Source: Fomes fomentarius
Lineage: Eukaryota; Basidiomycota; Agaricomycetes; Polyporales; Polyporaceae
Reading direction: 5' to 3'
DNA: 64,000 bases
Assembly (NCBI GenBank): GCA_022606135.1
Contig: JABYQN010000012.1
Location: 248,001-312,000, forward strand
A program made the position numbers and the translations under genes. A model generated the notes under the pieces. It saw only the letters and a list, made by a program, of their open reading frames with translations. It was not told where the DNA came from and searched no databases. Position 1 is the stretch's first letter. Every line of letters starts with the position of its first letter. Shown piece after piece: positions 1-11,526 of the stretch.

Positions 1-1
1 C

Positions 2-804
2 CGGGCCACGCACAAGGCCGCTGTATTACCGGACGCATACATCCACCCTGAGCAGGTATACGTAAGTCAAAGTAGAGTTTCATTTACCATATACATCCGA
101 GGCCCCGCCTCCGCGCCCGAAGAACGGAAACCCAAGGACACACTGGACAGTGACGAGACGGTTGTACTATTACGGAGCTCGGCCACCGCCCGGCCCGTGG
201 TATCTGTTGAGTGATCAGTGTAAGCAGGGAAGCTCTCACCTTTCCGTCCTTCCATGCACGTCAATCACACTCGGTGCGCGCGGCCTAGACGCGACATACA
301 CTCGGTCCACCTTCTTGGATGCGACAGATGAGAGAGTGGCGTGTACTGCATCCGGGGCCGCGCCCATATCACAATGAATCTGCGCTATACTTACGTGGGC
401 ACGGCTCCGACGCCGTATGAAGCTTCTAATTGCGCATGTGATGACCATGTTGGATTGTAAGCTCCTAGTAGTCTATCCGGATATCTGGATGGGACCTGGG
501 CCTGAGATGGACGACGAGCATGAGAACGTCAACGATAGCGTGAATTCATGGAGACCGATGTCAACACGTACGATGGTAGCGAGCAAGTGCATGTGCATGT
601 GCTCGTTGAGCTCTAGATCTTCTCCCGGGCTTCCAAGCTCAATCTTCCAGTCTCGTGATACGCCCGACGGATGTGCCTGTGAGAACTGGATATCTGAACG
701 AGATGATTGACGGCAGCGTAAGGGCAACGACAGGAAGCAGCGAAGACGACGAAGACGAATTGGAAGACCCCCCTTTTACGACTATCAGTAGTAGCTTGTC
801 ATGA
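2..804 (+). other. possible 3' part of an unidentified gene entering from the left
   Basis: An open frame runs from base 2 to the stop at 210-212 without a start, so it could continue a gene from outside the window. A second open frame ends at 802-804 with an acidic tail (SSEDDEDELEDPP) followed by a Ser-rich end. Between them I can trace short coding-like pieces but no consistent chain of splice sites. The fragment around 577-609 (VHVHVLVEL) vaguely recalls arrestin-like folds, but I do not recognise the protein. Confidence 0.2.
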
Positions 805-1672
805 GCCATGCGTGCATTCAACATTGTATCTGTGCCGACGCTTCGTGCATCAAGCTTTCAAACCTCCCGAGTGAGGCCTCAAGGCTTCGACAACAGGATC
901 ATCTTCGGCGCACGTATGGTGCCGTCCGGCGTGTATGTCAACAATCCAATATTCAACGCTCACGCGGCGCGCGCGCATGGCGTGAATGGAGAGACGAAGC
1001 GCGCCTCTGCGGACAAGCAGCTAGCAGTCACCGTGAGCGGTGCACCCGATGCGAAACACGTCGCGCAATGCGCCGAGTGTGGAGTGACGACATCACTCTT
1101 TGGAGTTCACCTTTACATAGTCACCCCGTTAGCGCGATGAGTGCGCCACTCCGGTTCGCTTCGGCTGACGGTCGTCGGTGGGCCAGCCGTGGAGGCTACT
1201 GACGCAGGGGAGTCGAATCTGACGGTGTCGACGACGACGACATGATCCCGCCCGGACTCCGAGTCCGTGGGTGATGGCGCTATTGTCGCGCGGGGATTTG
1301 CGGTGCTGGAGTGGGACCGGTTCCGATTACGGGTCCTGGTCGCTTCGACGGAACAGCAGAGTCGGAGTTCGAAGCGCGAGAGCTGCTGTGGATGGAGAGC
1401 TTGCAATCAAGTTGCATAGTCACCTTTAATGGGAGGATAGAACTCGCCGCTCTGATCTTCAAGCTTCATTGCCAAGGGCAGCTCAACACGTCTGAGGAAT
1501 CCAACTACAACTCTGCAGCAACTCGTCAGTGCATGACCGAAGAGTGCAAGGCAAGAATGAGACTGAGTACACCACACAAGGATCCGGAGTAGTGTACTCA
1601 TTCCTCTGGTAGCTGCTCCAGTGACACATGTGTACATCTGTCGAAGAGTGCGGGTCGGAGGAGGTGGACAGA

Positions 1673-1719
1673 GGCCCTCTTCGGGGGACTCCGTTGAACG
1701 GAGTCCCCCGAAGAGGGCC
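1673..1719. repeat. perfect 47-bp palindrome (23-bp arms, 1-base centre)
   Basis: The left arm 1673-1695 and right arm 1697-1719 are exact reverse complements around a single G at 1696. The arms are GC-rich (starting GGCCCTCTTCGGGGG). Symmetry stops abruptly at both ends. The sequence would extrude as a cruciform or fold as a hairpin. No gene or transposon end is visible around it. Confidence 0.95.
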
Positions 1720-1920
1720 GAAGCACACTGGACTGGCAGGTCACAATTGTCGTCATCCATAGTAGTCGTCGATTTCAGCCAGTATATTCGTCGTGAGGCA
1801 AGGACGTTACAAAACAACCCACCCAGGCGTAGTATGTACAAGCCTAGAAGTAGTAGAAGCAACACATCCCGAGGTGAGGTGTACTAGTGTGACTCGGGAT
1901 GAGACACAGGTTCACTAAAA

Positions 1921-2172
1921 TTGTGAATAACCGTCCTCCCACTTTTCTGTTGGCTCTCAGATGCTACACATACACTCTATCCATATTCTAACACCCTTCT
2001 GTAGAAAATGAAGGTAATCTATAGTATGGAGTGCTGGCAAAGATAGAGTTGTGAGTAACCTTCCTCCCGCTTCTCCGTTAGCCCTCATACTCCACACATA
2101 TGTTCCATATGTAGTATGACACCCCTCTGTAGACAATGAAGGCAATCTGTTGAGTGCTAGCAGAGATATTGT
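1921..2172. repeat. diverged two-copy tandem duplication, about 128-bp unit
   Basis: Unit one (1921-2048) and unit two (2049-2172) align along their length: both begin TTGTGARTAACC, both contain a CTGTAGAMAATGAAGG block, and both end in a GAGTGCTRGCARAGATA block. I judge identity to be roughly three quarters by eye. Neither copy is coding. Confidence 0.8.
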
Positions 2173-3549
2173 AGATACAGTGGAGTGACCCCAGTACCGA
2201 CACACAGACGCCGGCTGTGTCACGGGAGAGTCACTATGCCGATGCATGTGCGCCGGTTCAGTCTCCGAAGTCGTATGAAGGAGAGTGTGAGAGAGTGTGA
2301 GGGCTGCGAATCAGTAGCATTCGAACTCCGCACCTAGCTCGGGTGGCTGGTGTCACGCCCCAGACACACTTGAGCTTCCTCTATCGTTCTGCATCCCGGA
2401 GCCCCTCGGAGAAGTATATCAGACGTTTATAACTATTAGTAGAACACTTCTGTAAATTTTCAGAGCCAAAGATCAAAATTTTCACTGAGCAGAGAACATT
2501 CAAATGTGTTTTGGGTGAAGTTGCTGAACAGATTGGAGTGTATTGAGGCCGAATCTCTGTGGATTCTCTCCGTTCTTTGTTTATCCGTTGCGCAGAACAT
2601 AGTAGACTAGATGTATGTACTTGTGCAATTGAATTGCGCTCAAATGAAGTAGTACATCGAGTTGTGTCGCTTCTGGGGTCGCTCGGCGCTTGTGTCTCAT
2701 CCCGGGTCACACTAGCAGACAGAGACTACAATCAAGTGTTTCAGCACATTTCTTGTCTGTGCGAGAGTGCGAGTACGCACATGGGGCTGTCAACCACTGT
2801 GGACGCTGTCGCAACCTGGGTACACCGCCATGTCACCAACGCGCCAAAATCAGCGCGGCCCTAGATGGATTTCATTCAGATCATGCATGTACGTCCGTGC
2901 GCGGGGATAAGCGCAGATCAATGCCGTACTCAGATTGCGGAGACAGAACTGGGAAGAAGGGGCGCTGTCCGCGGCCTCGGGACTTGATGCCATATATGAT
3001 GTTCGGCGTGACGTCGGGACGTATACAATGACGACTAGTTTGGCAGGTATGCGTGCATGTAAGGACGATGTATCAGTAGTGACGACTGCGCACTAATATA
3101 CTCTATAATGCGCCCTCGATATACGCATCTTGCCCCTGCTTTGCCCTGCCTTCGCATGCGACGCGCGAGGCCTTGAAACGAGACTAGTTAAACTAGATAT
3201 ATGACGTACCTCTGTTGAGTGACGAATGCTGGCACGGAGTTGATTGAGAACAAGGGTAGGAGCAGCAACTAGTCGAGCAGGCCCGGTGATATCTTGAAGG
3301 TCGCTCCGGAGAAGGAGCGCCAGAGAGTGTCTCACAGGCGACGCGTTTCAGCTTGGTACCGGGGCTCCCATGGCGAGCGTCGAGGCTCGAGCGATAGGGC
3401 GGGGCGGTGAGGCCTTGAGGCGTGGAGAGGCACATGGTCCATGAGGAGCGGTGCCCGAGAAGAATCATGGCAGAAGGACAAGCGAATTCGATGTGCTCGT
3501 AGTAGAACTTGAAGGGAGGAGAGGCGGGGCAACTTTTGCGTATGGCCCA

Positions 3550-3580
3550 GCACGGCAGATCTGATCGTGATCTGCCGTGC
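3550..3580. repeat. hairpin with perfect 12-bp arms
   Basis: GCACGGCAGATC (3550-3561) and GATCTGCCGTGC (3569-3580) are exact reverse complements around a 7-base loop. It lies about 550 bases upstream of the P450 start. It could be a dimeric protein-binding site or chance; nothing else supports a role. Confidence 0.7.
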
Positions 3581-3948
3581 CATTGTATGAGCGCCAACGC
3601 TGGACCAGTGAGATCTTGCGAGTGACAATGACAAACGCGAGACCGCGTACGACTGCAACTCCGAGTCCCTCTCCGCGAGCTATCTATCGCGCGAACCGTC
3701 TCTCCTTCTCGTCCTCGTTTTCGTTCTCGTGCTCGTCCTCGGCTGCTCTTCTATGCGCACCCAGGGACCTCTTCGGCTTCTATTCTTGTCTGACCCAGGA
3801 TGGAGGAAAGTTCGTGTCGGGCTCGCGGGTGCAAAAGATGAGATGGCCGCGTCCAGTTGAGGTTGTGCTAACCGTTCGAACCTAGGCACTGCCATCCGCT
3901 CAATCAACCCCCGATGGCTCCCTGTCACGGCCCTCTGCCGCGCCTTAC

Positions 3949-3955
3949 TTATAAG
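3949..3955 (+). promoter_or_regulatory. candidate TATA-like element of the first P450 gene
   Basis: TTATAAG lies about 180 bases upstream of the P450 start codon and is followed by a long pyrimidine-rich leader, a common layout for filamentous fungal promoters. The assignment rests on position and sequence only. Confidence 0.3.
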
Positions 3956-4131
3956 CTGTCTCTTCATCTAGCTGTTCTCCGTCAACCCCGCTCTCCCTTC
4001 TACCTCTCCCTGTTGTGCTCCCCGCCGCCGCCGCCGCCGCCATCCTCACCTGCACTTGCGTCTACACTACACTATCTGTCACTCTATCGCGCCGCCTCTA
4101 CCTACTCTAACAACCTCCCCGTCGACGCGTC

Positions 4132-6814
4132 ATGCAAGCCCTCACCACCCTCCTCGGATCGCGCAACAAGCACCTCCCTCCTGGCCCTCGTGGCCGCCCC
4201 ATCATCGGCAACCTGAGGGACATCCCCCGCACGGACCAGTGGAAGTACTTCCTCGAGCAGTCGCATATATGCAGTCAGTCTTCTCCCTCTTTCTCATATC
4301 TTCCTTTCTATCTCTCTCTCTCTCTTTCTCTCTCTCTCTATGCTTGTCGTCAACCGCCCTTCTTCCCCGTCTTTCGCGCGTGCGCGGATCCATTCCTGCA
4401 TCCGCTCTTCGTTTCCGTCCATGTCGCCCGCGCTCCGTCTTTCGCGGCCGCGTTGGTGGGCCTGTTTGTAGCCTGTGCACTCTCAACTCTAATACGCTAC
4501 GCGCGTGCGGTCCCAGGCGGTGGCGACGCCGTGGATTGCCCTGGTGGGATACACCATGTACCTACTGGCATATCCAACCAGCCGCATATATGCGTCAAAC
4601 AACTACTCGCGGTTCATGTCCCCCTCCGTCTCCCGTCCTTGCTTCACATTTCGACGGTTGACAGACTGGACTGATTTCGACAGATCGATTGGTGGATGTT
4701 CTCACTCCGGTACAATCTTGTAGCCGGGTCCGAACGCTCACTAGGCGGACGGTTGCGATTGTGTCTATGCCCACCGGCGCGCCGTTAGTGCTCATCACCG
4801 GACCCGAGCGCGCGAACAGCATTGACAGATGACAGTCGTGCGAGTTCTCTGTCGATCCCCATGGGGCCCTGGATATCTTGTCATCGAGCGCGAGATTTAT
4901 TTCATGCTTCGCGCCTCGTGGTCTTCGGCACAGGTCATGATAGTTGTTACCACCGTGGAGTCTCCGCCTACGCACGCCCACAGAGCGAGCTTGATATGTC
5001 GATCAAATCACCGCTTGCGTACTGGCTCATCGAATGATTGACTGACACTACGATTCCCACAGACTCGGACGTTAACATGTACACCGTACTGGGCAAGCAT
5101 ATCATCATTCTCAACTCGCGCCAGTCGATCGACGCGCTCTTCGAGAAGAAGGTAGAGGACTACTCGAGCAAGCCCCCACGGAAGATGTCCGAGATGTGAG
5201 TCCCGCACAACAGGAGTTGAGTGAGGTCTGACGAGGACTAACACATGGCTGCAGCTCGGACCTGACAATGACGCTTCCCTTCATGAACCCTGGCGACGTC
5301 TTCTCGAATGCACGAAAACAGTTCCACCTCGGGATCGGGCCCTCCGCAGTGAACCAGTACGACAGAGACTACGAGCAGGCATCGCGGAAGTTCATGCAGA
5401 TGCTCTCGACGGACCTCGAATGCAAGCAGCTTGATAAGACGATCGACAGGTGGGTAGCTTTCTGATATTACGATGACTCCTGCTGACGTGCGTGCGTGCA
5501 TGCAAAGCTCGCTCGGCCATGTATTCCTTAAGGTCTCGACGGGGTACAACGGCGAGAACACGGAGTCCATCCTCGAGCAGATGAACAACCTCGCGCACTT
5601 TGCGGCGGACGTCCTCGGGGACAAGTACCAGATCTTCGACATTCTCCCCCCTCGTACGTCCTCTTTTGTTATTTATTTGAGAGTGCACCGCGATATTGAC
5701 ATCGGGTGCAGTTGCATGGTTGCCGACATGGGTGCCCACGATCGGCCCACAGCTGAAGCTCGGCGAGCGGTGGAAAAAGCAGCTGCACAATACGGCGAAG
5801 ACGACGGTGAACATCATGCACGAGTCGAGCAGCGAGGGCAAGATCTCCGTCATGTCTTCGACGTACACCGCACAGGCGACGGAGGACAAGGACGACCGCT
5901 CGACCATGATCGCGGTCACGATGAACGCGGGCGGGATGCTTGCGACCGAGTCCGCCACGCTGACATTCCTGTTGGCGATGGCAAAGTTCCCGGAGATCCA
6001 GAAACGTGCACAGGCGGAGGTCGATGCTGTCGTCGGCGGACATGCGCAGCGCCTCCCAACGATGGCTGATCGTCCGAACCTGCCGTACGTCGACGCGATC
6101 TTGTCCGAAGTCCTGCGCTGGGTGTCCATCGCACCAGTCAGTGAGTGTCCCCGCTTGTTCGTGATACCGGGTTCTCTTTGACACGTGCACAGTCGGGCGG
6201 GAAGTGAACCAGGACGACCACTACAAGGAGTACCTGATCCCCAAGGGCGCGACGATCATGGCGAACAACTACGCCATCTCCCGGGACGAGGCCATCTACC
6301 CCGAGCCCGAGTCCTTCCGCCCAGAACGGTTCCTCGATGCGGCGGGCACGAAGCTGCGCCCCGACCTCGGCTCGCTCTCGGCGCCGTCGGAGCTCGAGAG
6401 CCAGGAGGGCGGGATCCTACACCCGATGCGGTACGCGTTCGGATTCGGGCACAGGACGTGCCCCGGGCGGTTCCTCGCGGACGCGCTGCTGTTCAGCCAC
6501 TTCGCGCACATCTTGGCGACGTACGAGGTCGCGCTCCCGCCGGCGGAGGAGAGGAGGCAGCTATTGGCAGACGAGCAGATGCACGTGAAGAGCAACGGCG
6601 CGGCGTGGTGAGTTGTCGTGCGTTTGTGCGTGCGTGAGGATCTGGACTGACGCGGTCGTGATGTGTGTTTAGCCGTTTGGAGGAAGTGTATGTGCGCCTT
6701 GCGCCGCGTTCGGCGGAGGCGACTGCGCTCGTCAACAAACATGCCAGCAGTGCCGATGGTTCACAGGCGAATGGGCATGCCACTGACGGTGGTGCGAACG
6801 GGGTGGCGCACTAA
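4132..6814 (+). CDS. cytochrome P450 monooxygenase (533 aa, 7 exons)
   Basis: This is a haem-thiolate monooxygenase, normally ER-anchored and fed by P450 reductase; its substrate is unknown. Exons 4132-4273, 5063-5195, 5255-5449, 5508-5653, 5712-6140, 6193-6607 and 6673-6814 join with consistent phases to 533 residues, a normal length. Visible motifs are the proline hinge LPPGPRGRPIIGN near the N-terminus, the K-helix SEVLR, a PERF motif region, and the haem loop FGFGHRTCPGRFLA. Two oddities stand out. The N-terminus lacks a clear membrane anchor before the proline hinge. The I-helix reads AGGMLATES instead of the usual AGxDTT, so the acid-alcohol pair is altered. Intron 1 is 789 nt with a GTCAGT donor, against 50-66 nt for the rest; the exon 1 end is therefore the least certain point. 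Family placement within the basidiomycete CYPs is not attempted. Confidence 0.9.
4311..4339 (+). repeat. CT microsatellite in P450 intron 1
   Basis: A nearly uninterrupted (TC)n tract of about 29 bases lies in the long first intron of the P450 gene. A shorter CT tract sits in the matching place of the decayed downstream copy (about 8068-8078). Confidence 0.85.
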
Positions 6815-7849
6815 AATCCCGACGCACCTTCGCGACATGCGCCGTCCATGGCTGTTCCTCTTTCCCCTTTCTCGTTTCCAGCTCCCACCGCCCCCAAGTG
6901 AAATCCTTTCTAGTAATATGTACGACCATGACTGTGACTACGACCACGAGCGGACAGAACAATAATCGATATTCTTATACGACGACGACAACGACGACGC
7001 TGCGACCCCTCGCGCCTGTGGCAACTCCTCTTCTCCACTCTTCGACGACTTGACGACTCGGCGCCCTCGTGACTCCTCTTCAAGACATTTGGTTATCCTC
7101 CACGACACGAGCATGGACATACAGATACGGATGCGCATGCGTAGCTACTACTCAAGTGTACTTCTACTAATCTGGCATAATATCATCCCCATCGTATTCA
7201 GTGCGTAGCAGCTATCTCCCGAGCTAGGACGACTCCAATAGGACGGGGTGGTTCTGCCAACACAGGAACGCCATATTTTTGTCTATCGTCTGTACTCCGG
7301 GTACGAAGAACTTCCGGTAGTGGTATGGGACGTAGAGTTCATGGTCACTGTCAGTCTTCAGATGTGGACTAACCTGTCACCTCGCCTTCCAGCGGAGGTT
7401 CTCCTTGGCCGTATAGCGCCTGCGGCCAGGGACCACTGGGCGACCATCTACACAAACGCCCATGCCGTTGAACTTATCGGTCGACGGCCGAGTACCCTGC
7501 TGGTTGCCCCTGCCTGAATCAGTGCCGCTCTTCCGGCACATCCGAGTTGGGGACATGTGTACATGACAATTCGCCTACGTATACGCAAAGCTTCTTCTAT
7601 TAGTCATGAATAGATTCCGAGTCAACAACGGTCTTTCCAAACCCGGGCATTACCCCCGAGTCTGCTACTTGGCTTCAACACCTCTCGGTCACTGCCTGGA
7701 TCTAGACATCCGTGGAATGCGAGAGCCTGGGTCCGATGGCTCCTCACAGTGTGTGTAAGTAGTGCATTTGTGAGACGTCGGGTTGTGAGGGAGTCGAGTC
7801 GACGGTTGGGGAGTGATGGACCTAAACTATCCGCCACTCTATCTTTCTT
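6815..7849. other. intergenic, no gene seen
   Basis: This covers the 3' flank of the P450 gene and spacer up to its decayed copy. An open frame at 7248-7517 (+) contains RLPAEVLLGRI but has no recognisable domain and no splice continuation, so I do not call it. Confidence 0.5.
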
Positions 7850-9300
7850 GACACGCGCCGCCTCTACCTACCCTACCACTGTCATCGTATAGCGACCTTC
7901 AAGTTACCACCTCTCTGTACTCCTACTCCTCCCCGCCTACGCGTCATGCATCAAGCCTCGGTTCGCGCAACAACTTGAACAAGTACTTCCCTGCCGCCCC
8001 ATCATCGGCAACCTCCGCACGGAGCCATGGAAGTGAGTACTTGCTCCCGTGCACTCTCCTCCGTCTCTCTCTCTCACATCTTACTAACTCTGTCATATCC
8101 GAGTCTGTCATTTCACCTGTGTCTAATTCTGTCGTGAGCTCCCACTTTCGTGTGTGCGCGTCGGACCCATTTCGTTGTCCGCTCTTCGTTGGAGTCCGTC
8201 CAGGTCGCGTGCAGTGCAGTGCACTCTCAACTGGAACTTGACTGTAACCACGTGCACGCGCGTGCGGTCCCAGGCTGTGAGTCTGACGACCGCTGGGAAC
8301 GGGAGGACCGTATCGGAGAGGAACGCATACCCAACCAGCGAGCCATTGCTGCTTGCCTTCACGTACACGCAAACACGCGTACACGCATGTATGTATAATG
8401 AATCTGATACATGCGCGAAAGTACACGGACTCGACGCGGTTCATGTTCCCCTCCGTCCCTCTGTGACAGCTTCCACGGCTGACGGATATGCAGGTGCTTC
8501 GACTGAAGACACAGCTCGACAGATGGATGGGCTGCGGCGCGCGTAGTGTCTTCCTACTCCGGTACGATGTAGTAGCCGGGCCTGAACGCGCATCGGGCGG
8601 ACGGATCCAACCTGACTATCGTAATCCATCTCGCAGTGTGCTGCACGGTCCACTCGACAGGTGCAGAGCGGGCGTGCGGACGCGCAGGCCTGTATGGACA
8701 GCACGCCAAACGGCTTGCGCGACACGCATGACAGATATTCGCGACCGCGCGCGTTGCGCACCAGGTCTAATATTAATCTTCGCCCACCGGCGCGCCGTTG
8801 AGAGCTCATCTCCGCAACCCTGACCAGTGACAAGGAGGGCGCGCACAGCAACGCCATGCATTGATAGATGGCAATTCGTGCGATTTCTCTGTCGATCTCC
8901 TGAATGGGACCCTGGGATGCCTTCTCCAGCCGTCGAGCGCGGTGCTGCGGTGCTGCGGTGTGCGGCGTGCGCGAGATCAATATCATGCTTTTGTGTCCTG
9001 CTGTGCTGTAAGTTTTTGAGTTTTGAAGATTTCGAGCCTGCGCCGCCGGTACTTAGCATGAGCATTGCTTAGTTACCTCCACCGAGTCTCCGAGTCCGCC
9101 TACGCGCGCGAGCTTGACATGTTGATCCATTCACCGCTTGCGCACTGGGTCTTGGAATGGATGACTGACACCACTGTGATTCCCACCAGACGCGGATGTC
9201 AAGTTATACACTGCTGTACTGGGCAAGCATATCAACCCCCGCTAGCCACGCGCTCTTCGAGAAGGAGGTGGAAGGCTACTCGGGAGGGGCAACCAGGACG
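7850..9300 (+). pseudogene. truncated, decayed copy of the upstream P450 5' half
   Basis: Homology to about 4086-5170 of the intact P450 begins in the 5' leader (shared CGCGCCGCCTCTACCTAC and ACGCGTCATGCA), passes through exon 1 (a frame still reads RPIIGNLR followed by EPWK), continues through intron 1 (ACTCCGGTAC block near 8556; CCCACCGGCGCGCCGTT near 8786), and ends in exon 2 (CTGGGCAAGCATATCA near 9218; CGCTCTTCGAGAAG near 9250). The start context, reading frame and exon 2 acceptor are damaged (CCCACAG has become CCCACCAG). The copy has extra sequence, including about 180 nt between 8604 and 8785. Nothing homologous to the catalytic C-terminal half follows, so it cannot encode a P450. 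It is a local partial tandem duplication after which the copy degenerated. Confidence 0.85.
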
Positions 9301-9657
9301 TAAGGCACACATGGCCACGACAAGCTCAGGCTACCATGATATCGATACTTAATCCCCGTTCGCCGTCCTCGCTTCGTCTTTTGTCGTCTTCCGCTTTTTC
9401 GACTTGTCGCCCTCACGCGCAGGCCGTCATTGATCATCGATGTATCTATTCCAGATTTCCGGAGTTCTGGGCTGCCAGGAGACACCCCGTCGGCCCACGT
9501 ATCGCAGAACTGGAAGATTAGGCTTGCCGGAAGACCGAGCCTGGTAGTATGGTAGACAGTAATCACTTCAGTGTACTACAAGAACGAATGCGAATCACCT
9601 TTTCAGCACAAAAAAAACACCATAACATGCCCCATTCCAAGTTGTGGACCTCACTGA
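9301..9657. other. intergenic, no gene seen
   Basis: Spacer between the P450 remnant and the 3' end of the minus-strand membrane protein gene. No coding or structural signal was found apart from an A8 run at about 9610. Confidence 0.5.
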
Positions 9658-11526
9658 TCATCCCTCGGCGGCAGGCTCATACTGAGGAGGGGGTATATCG
9701 CGGCCATAGTATACCGATGCCCTGTCTCTGCGGTTGATCCGCTCAGCGATCGACTGCGCAAGGCGCTCCACGAGAACACTCGAGGCCACCGTAGTAGTAT
9801 CTCCATTGGTGGACGACGACACTGGGACTGAAGGTGGACTCGAAGTAACGATGGCGGCTGCGGTCCGAGTCGGAGACTGCTCCCTCCGACTCCGATTCCG
9901 AGCTTCTTCTTCTGCCTGTGGTGGCTCCGAACTTTCCAGGGGCACCAGCGTGGGCAGTCGAGGGCGATGGCCTCCAAGCCGCTCTTTGCTCGTCGACGCC
10001 GTTCGGGAGAGACGACTCGGAGAACCTGATGCACTGCACCACGTTAGCACCGAATGGGTTGTATCTCCGGGCGACTCGGAGCCTGCGAGGTCGCTTTGGA
10101 GCATGGTAGTGGTGGTAGGCGAGGTAGCGTCCGGATTGAGTGCGGTCGTTGACGCGGACGCGGAGGCTTTACCCCGAGTGCGCCTACGACGGAGGACGAA
10201 GAACCAGACGAGTCCCGCTAAGATCGCTGTGACCGCGATGCTCGCGACCACAGCAGCAGCAAGGACTGCAGGGGTAACAAGGTGCGAAGAAGCCTGAGGA
10301 GAGTCCGTTGGACTGACTGAGGTTGGAGCTCCCAGCTGATTGGATGAGGTCAAGGATGCTGCACCAGGAACGGGTGACGTTCTGTACCGTCACAACTTGA
10401 AGCTGAGCAATGGCTGCAGAGACAAGAGGGGCGGACACGCACGTGGTACCATCAGGAGTGAAAACGACGAGCGAGTTGAAACGGAAGTCGACCTGTGCGC
10501 CGTTCGCGGTCAGAGTGAGGGCGTGTGCCGCAGACGGATCGAGGCCGTATTGATAGAACATCAACGTATCTCCCATCAGCCACATCGTGCTCGAGTTGTA
10601 TTGGGTTTCGACGTCGTCGACTTTCTTCAAGTTCATTCGGCGAGGGTAAGTAAGTACAACAAGGTCGTTCTGTTTCACGCGAGTGGATGTACTTACCACG
10701 GAGTATATGCCGTTCCCCCAATTGCGCGCACCGTACAACGCGACCCCGGATCCCTGGAAAGACAAATAAAAACTAGCGGTGGTCGCGGATTTTGTCTTCT
10801 GATAGAATGGCATCGGGTTGTTTTTGCTGGGTATCTGCCAATCGGTATTCCGGGCCCAGTTAGAATCATAGTGGATGGTATCGGTATCGGTGGCCAAAAC
10901 GGTGGTCTGTTCAGGAGGACTATGTGCGATGATTGGTTATCGCCTCCGCTGAAGCATGCCAACTCTTGAGAACGACCACTCACGCATCAGTCAGGTGTAC
11001 ATCAGCTCTGTCGAACGAGAACGGATTTGTTCCAGACGCGTGGGCGGTCAGGGTGAGGGTGTGCGTGGCCTTCGCCAACGTTTCGTTGCTGAACAACAGT
11101 CCATACGTACTATCGTGGCTGGTCTTTTCGTCGTCCACAGTGATATCATAGGAGCAAGTGGCATTTCCGTAGAGAGCAATACCGGTTCCTGGTGACACAG
11201 CTTGAGCTGCCGGGACTTAGTACCGGCTGATGGCAGCAGGAGCTTACCGTAGAATTGAAAAGACAAGGATGCTTCGGGGAAAGCGGTGATGTGGAGAGAC
11301 CAGCCAGTAGCGTCCAAGGCATGCTTGTCTCCCGGCATGAACCCGATGTCGGAGAACCACGGCTGCCAGCCCGTACTCGTCCAATCGCCACTCCCGCCAT
11401 CACCTACGTGGGCGTCAGCTTAGTGCAGATAAAACCTCGCATCAGGGTATGCGTACCATGTGGAGTATAGGCAATGAACGAGCTCGTGTCGTCAACGGTG
11501 AACGTCCAGGGAGTGGTGCTTGTCAT
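9658..11526 (-). CDS. single-pass membrane protein with two jelly-roll ectodomains
   Basis: This belongs to a common agaricomycete family of unknown function with tandem galactose-binding-like ectodomains, one TM helix and a disordered cytosolic tail. From the N-terminus I read WTFTVDDTSS, a first domain (GWQPWFSDIGF, ITAFPEASLSFQF, GTGIALYGNATC), a second (IHYDSNW, ASFYLSFQGSGVALYG, DFRFNSLVVFTPDG), a helix in AAAVVASIAVTAILAGLVWFF-like sequence, then RRRR and a Ser/Thr-rich tail ending near PPPQYEPA. Introns with good GT-AG ends join most exons. Two joins do not keep frame: after LTDA (near 10975) and after QNVT just before the TM exon (near 10375), each off by one base. No signal peptide is seen at the chosen ATG (11526). 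The reading is sound; intactness is uncertain. Confidence 0.75.

Larger units (their letters stand above)
805..4131. other. gene-poor intergenic stretch
   Basis: I find no credible gene here. Open frames on both strands are short and lack recognisable domains or introns with matching phases. The stretch holds a perfect palindrome, a two-copy tandem repeat and a hairpin, listed separately. The last 200 bases are pyrimidine-rich with a run of about six CCG triplets at about 4021-4040, and probably form the promoter and 5' leader of the following P450 gene. Confidence 0.5.

Noticed and set aside
2290..2345. tRNA-like B-box (GAGTTCGAATGC on the minus strand)
   Set aside because: No A-box at the right distance and no acceptor or anticodon stems could be folded. 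It could be a relic of a tRNA-derived repeat, but the evidence is one 12-base word.
4822..5037. Hidden exon in P450 intron 1
   Set aside because: The frame is open and partly shared with the decayed copy, but exon 1 and exon 2 already join into normal P450 sequence, and the copy's frame is not conserved.
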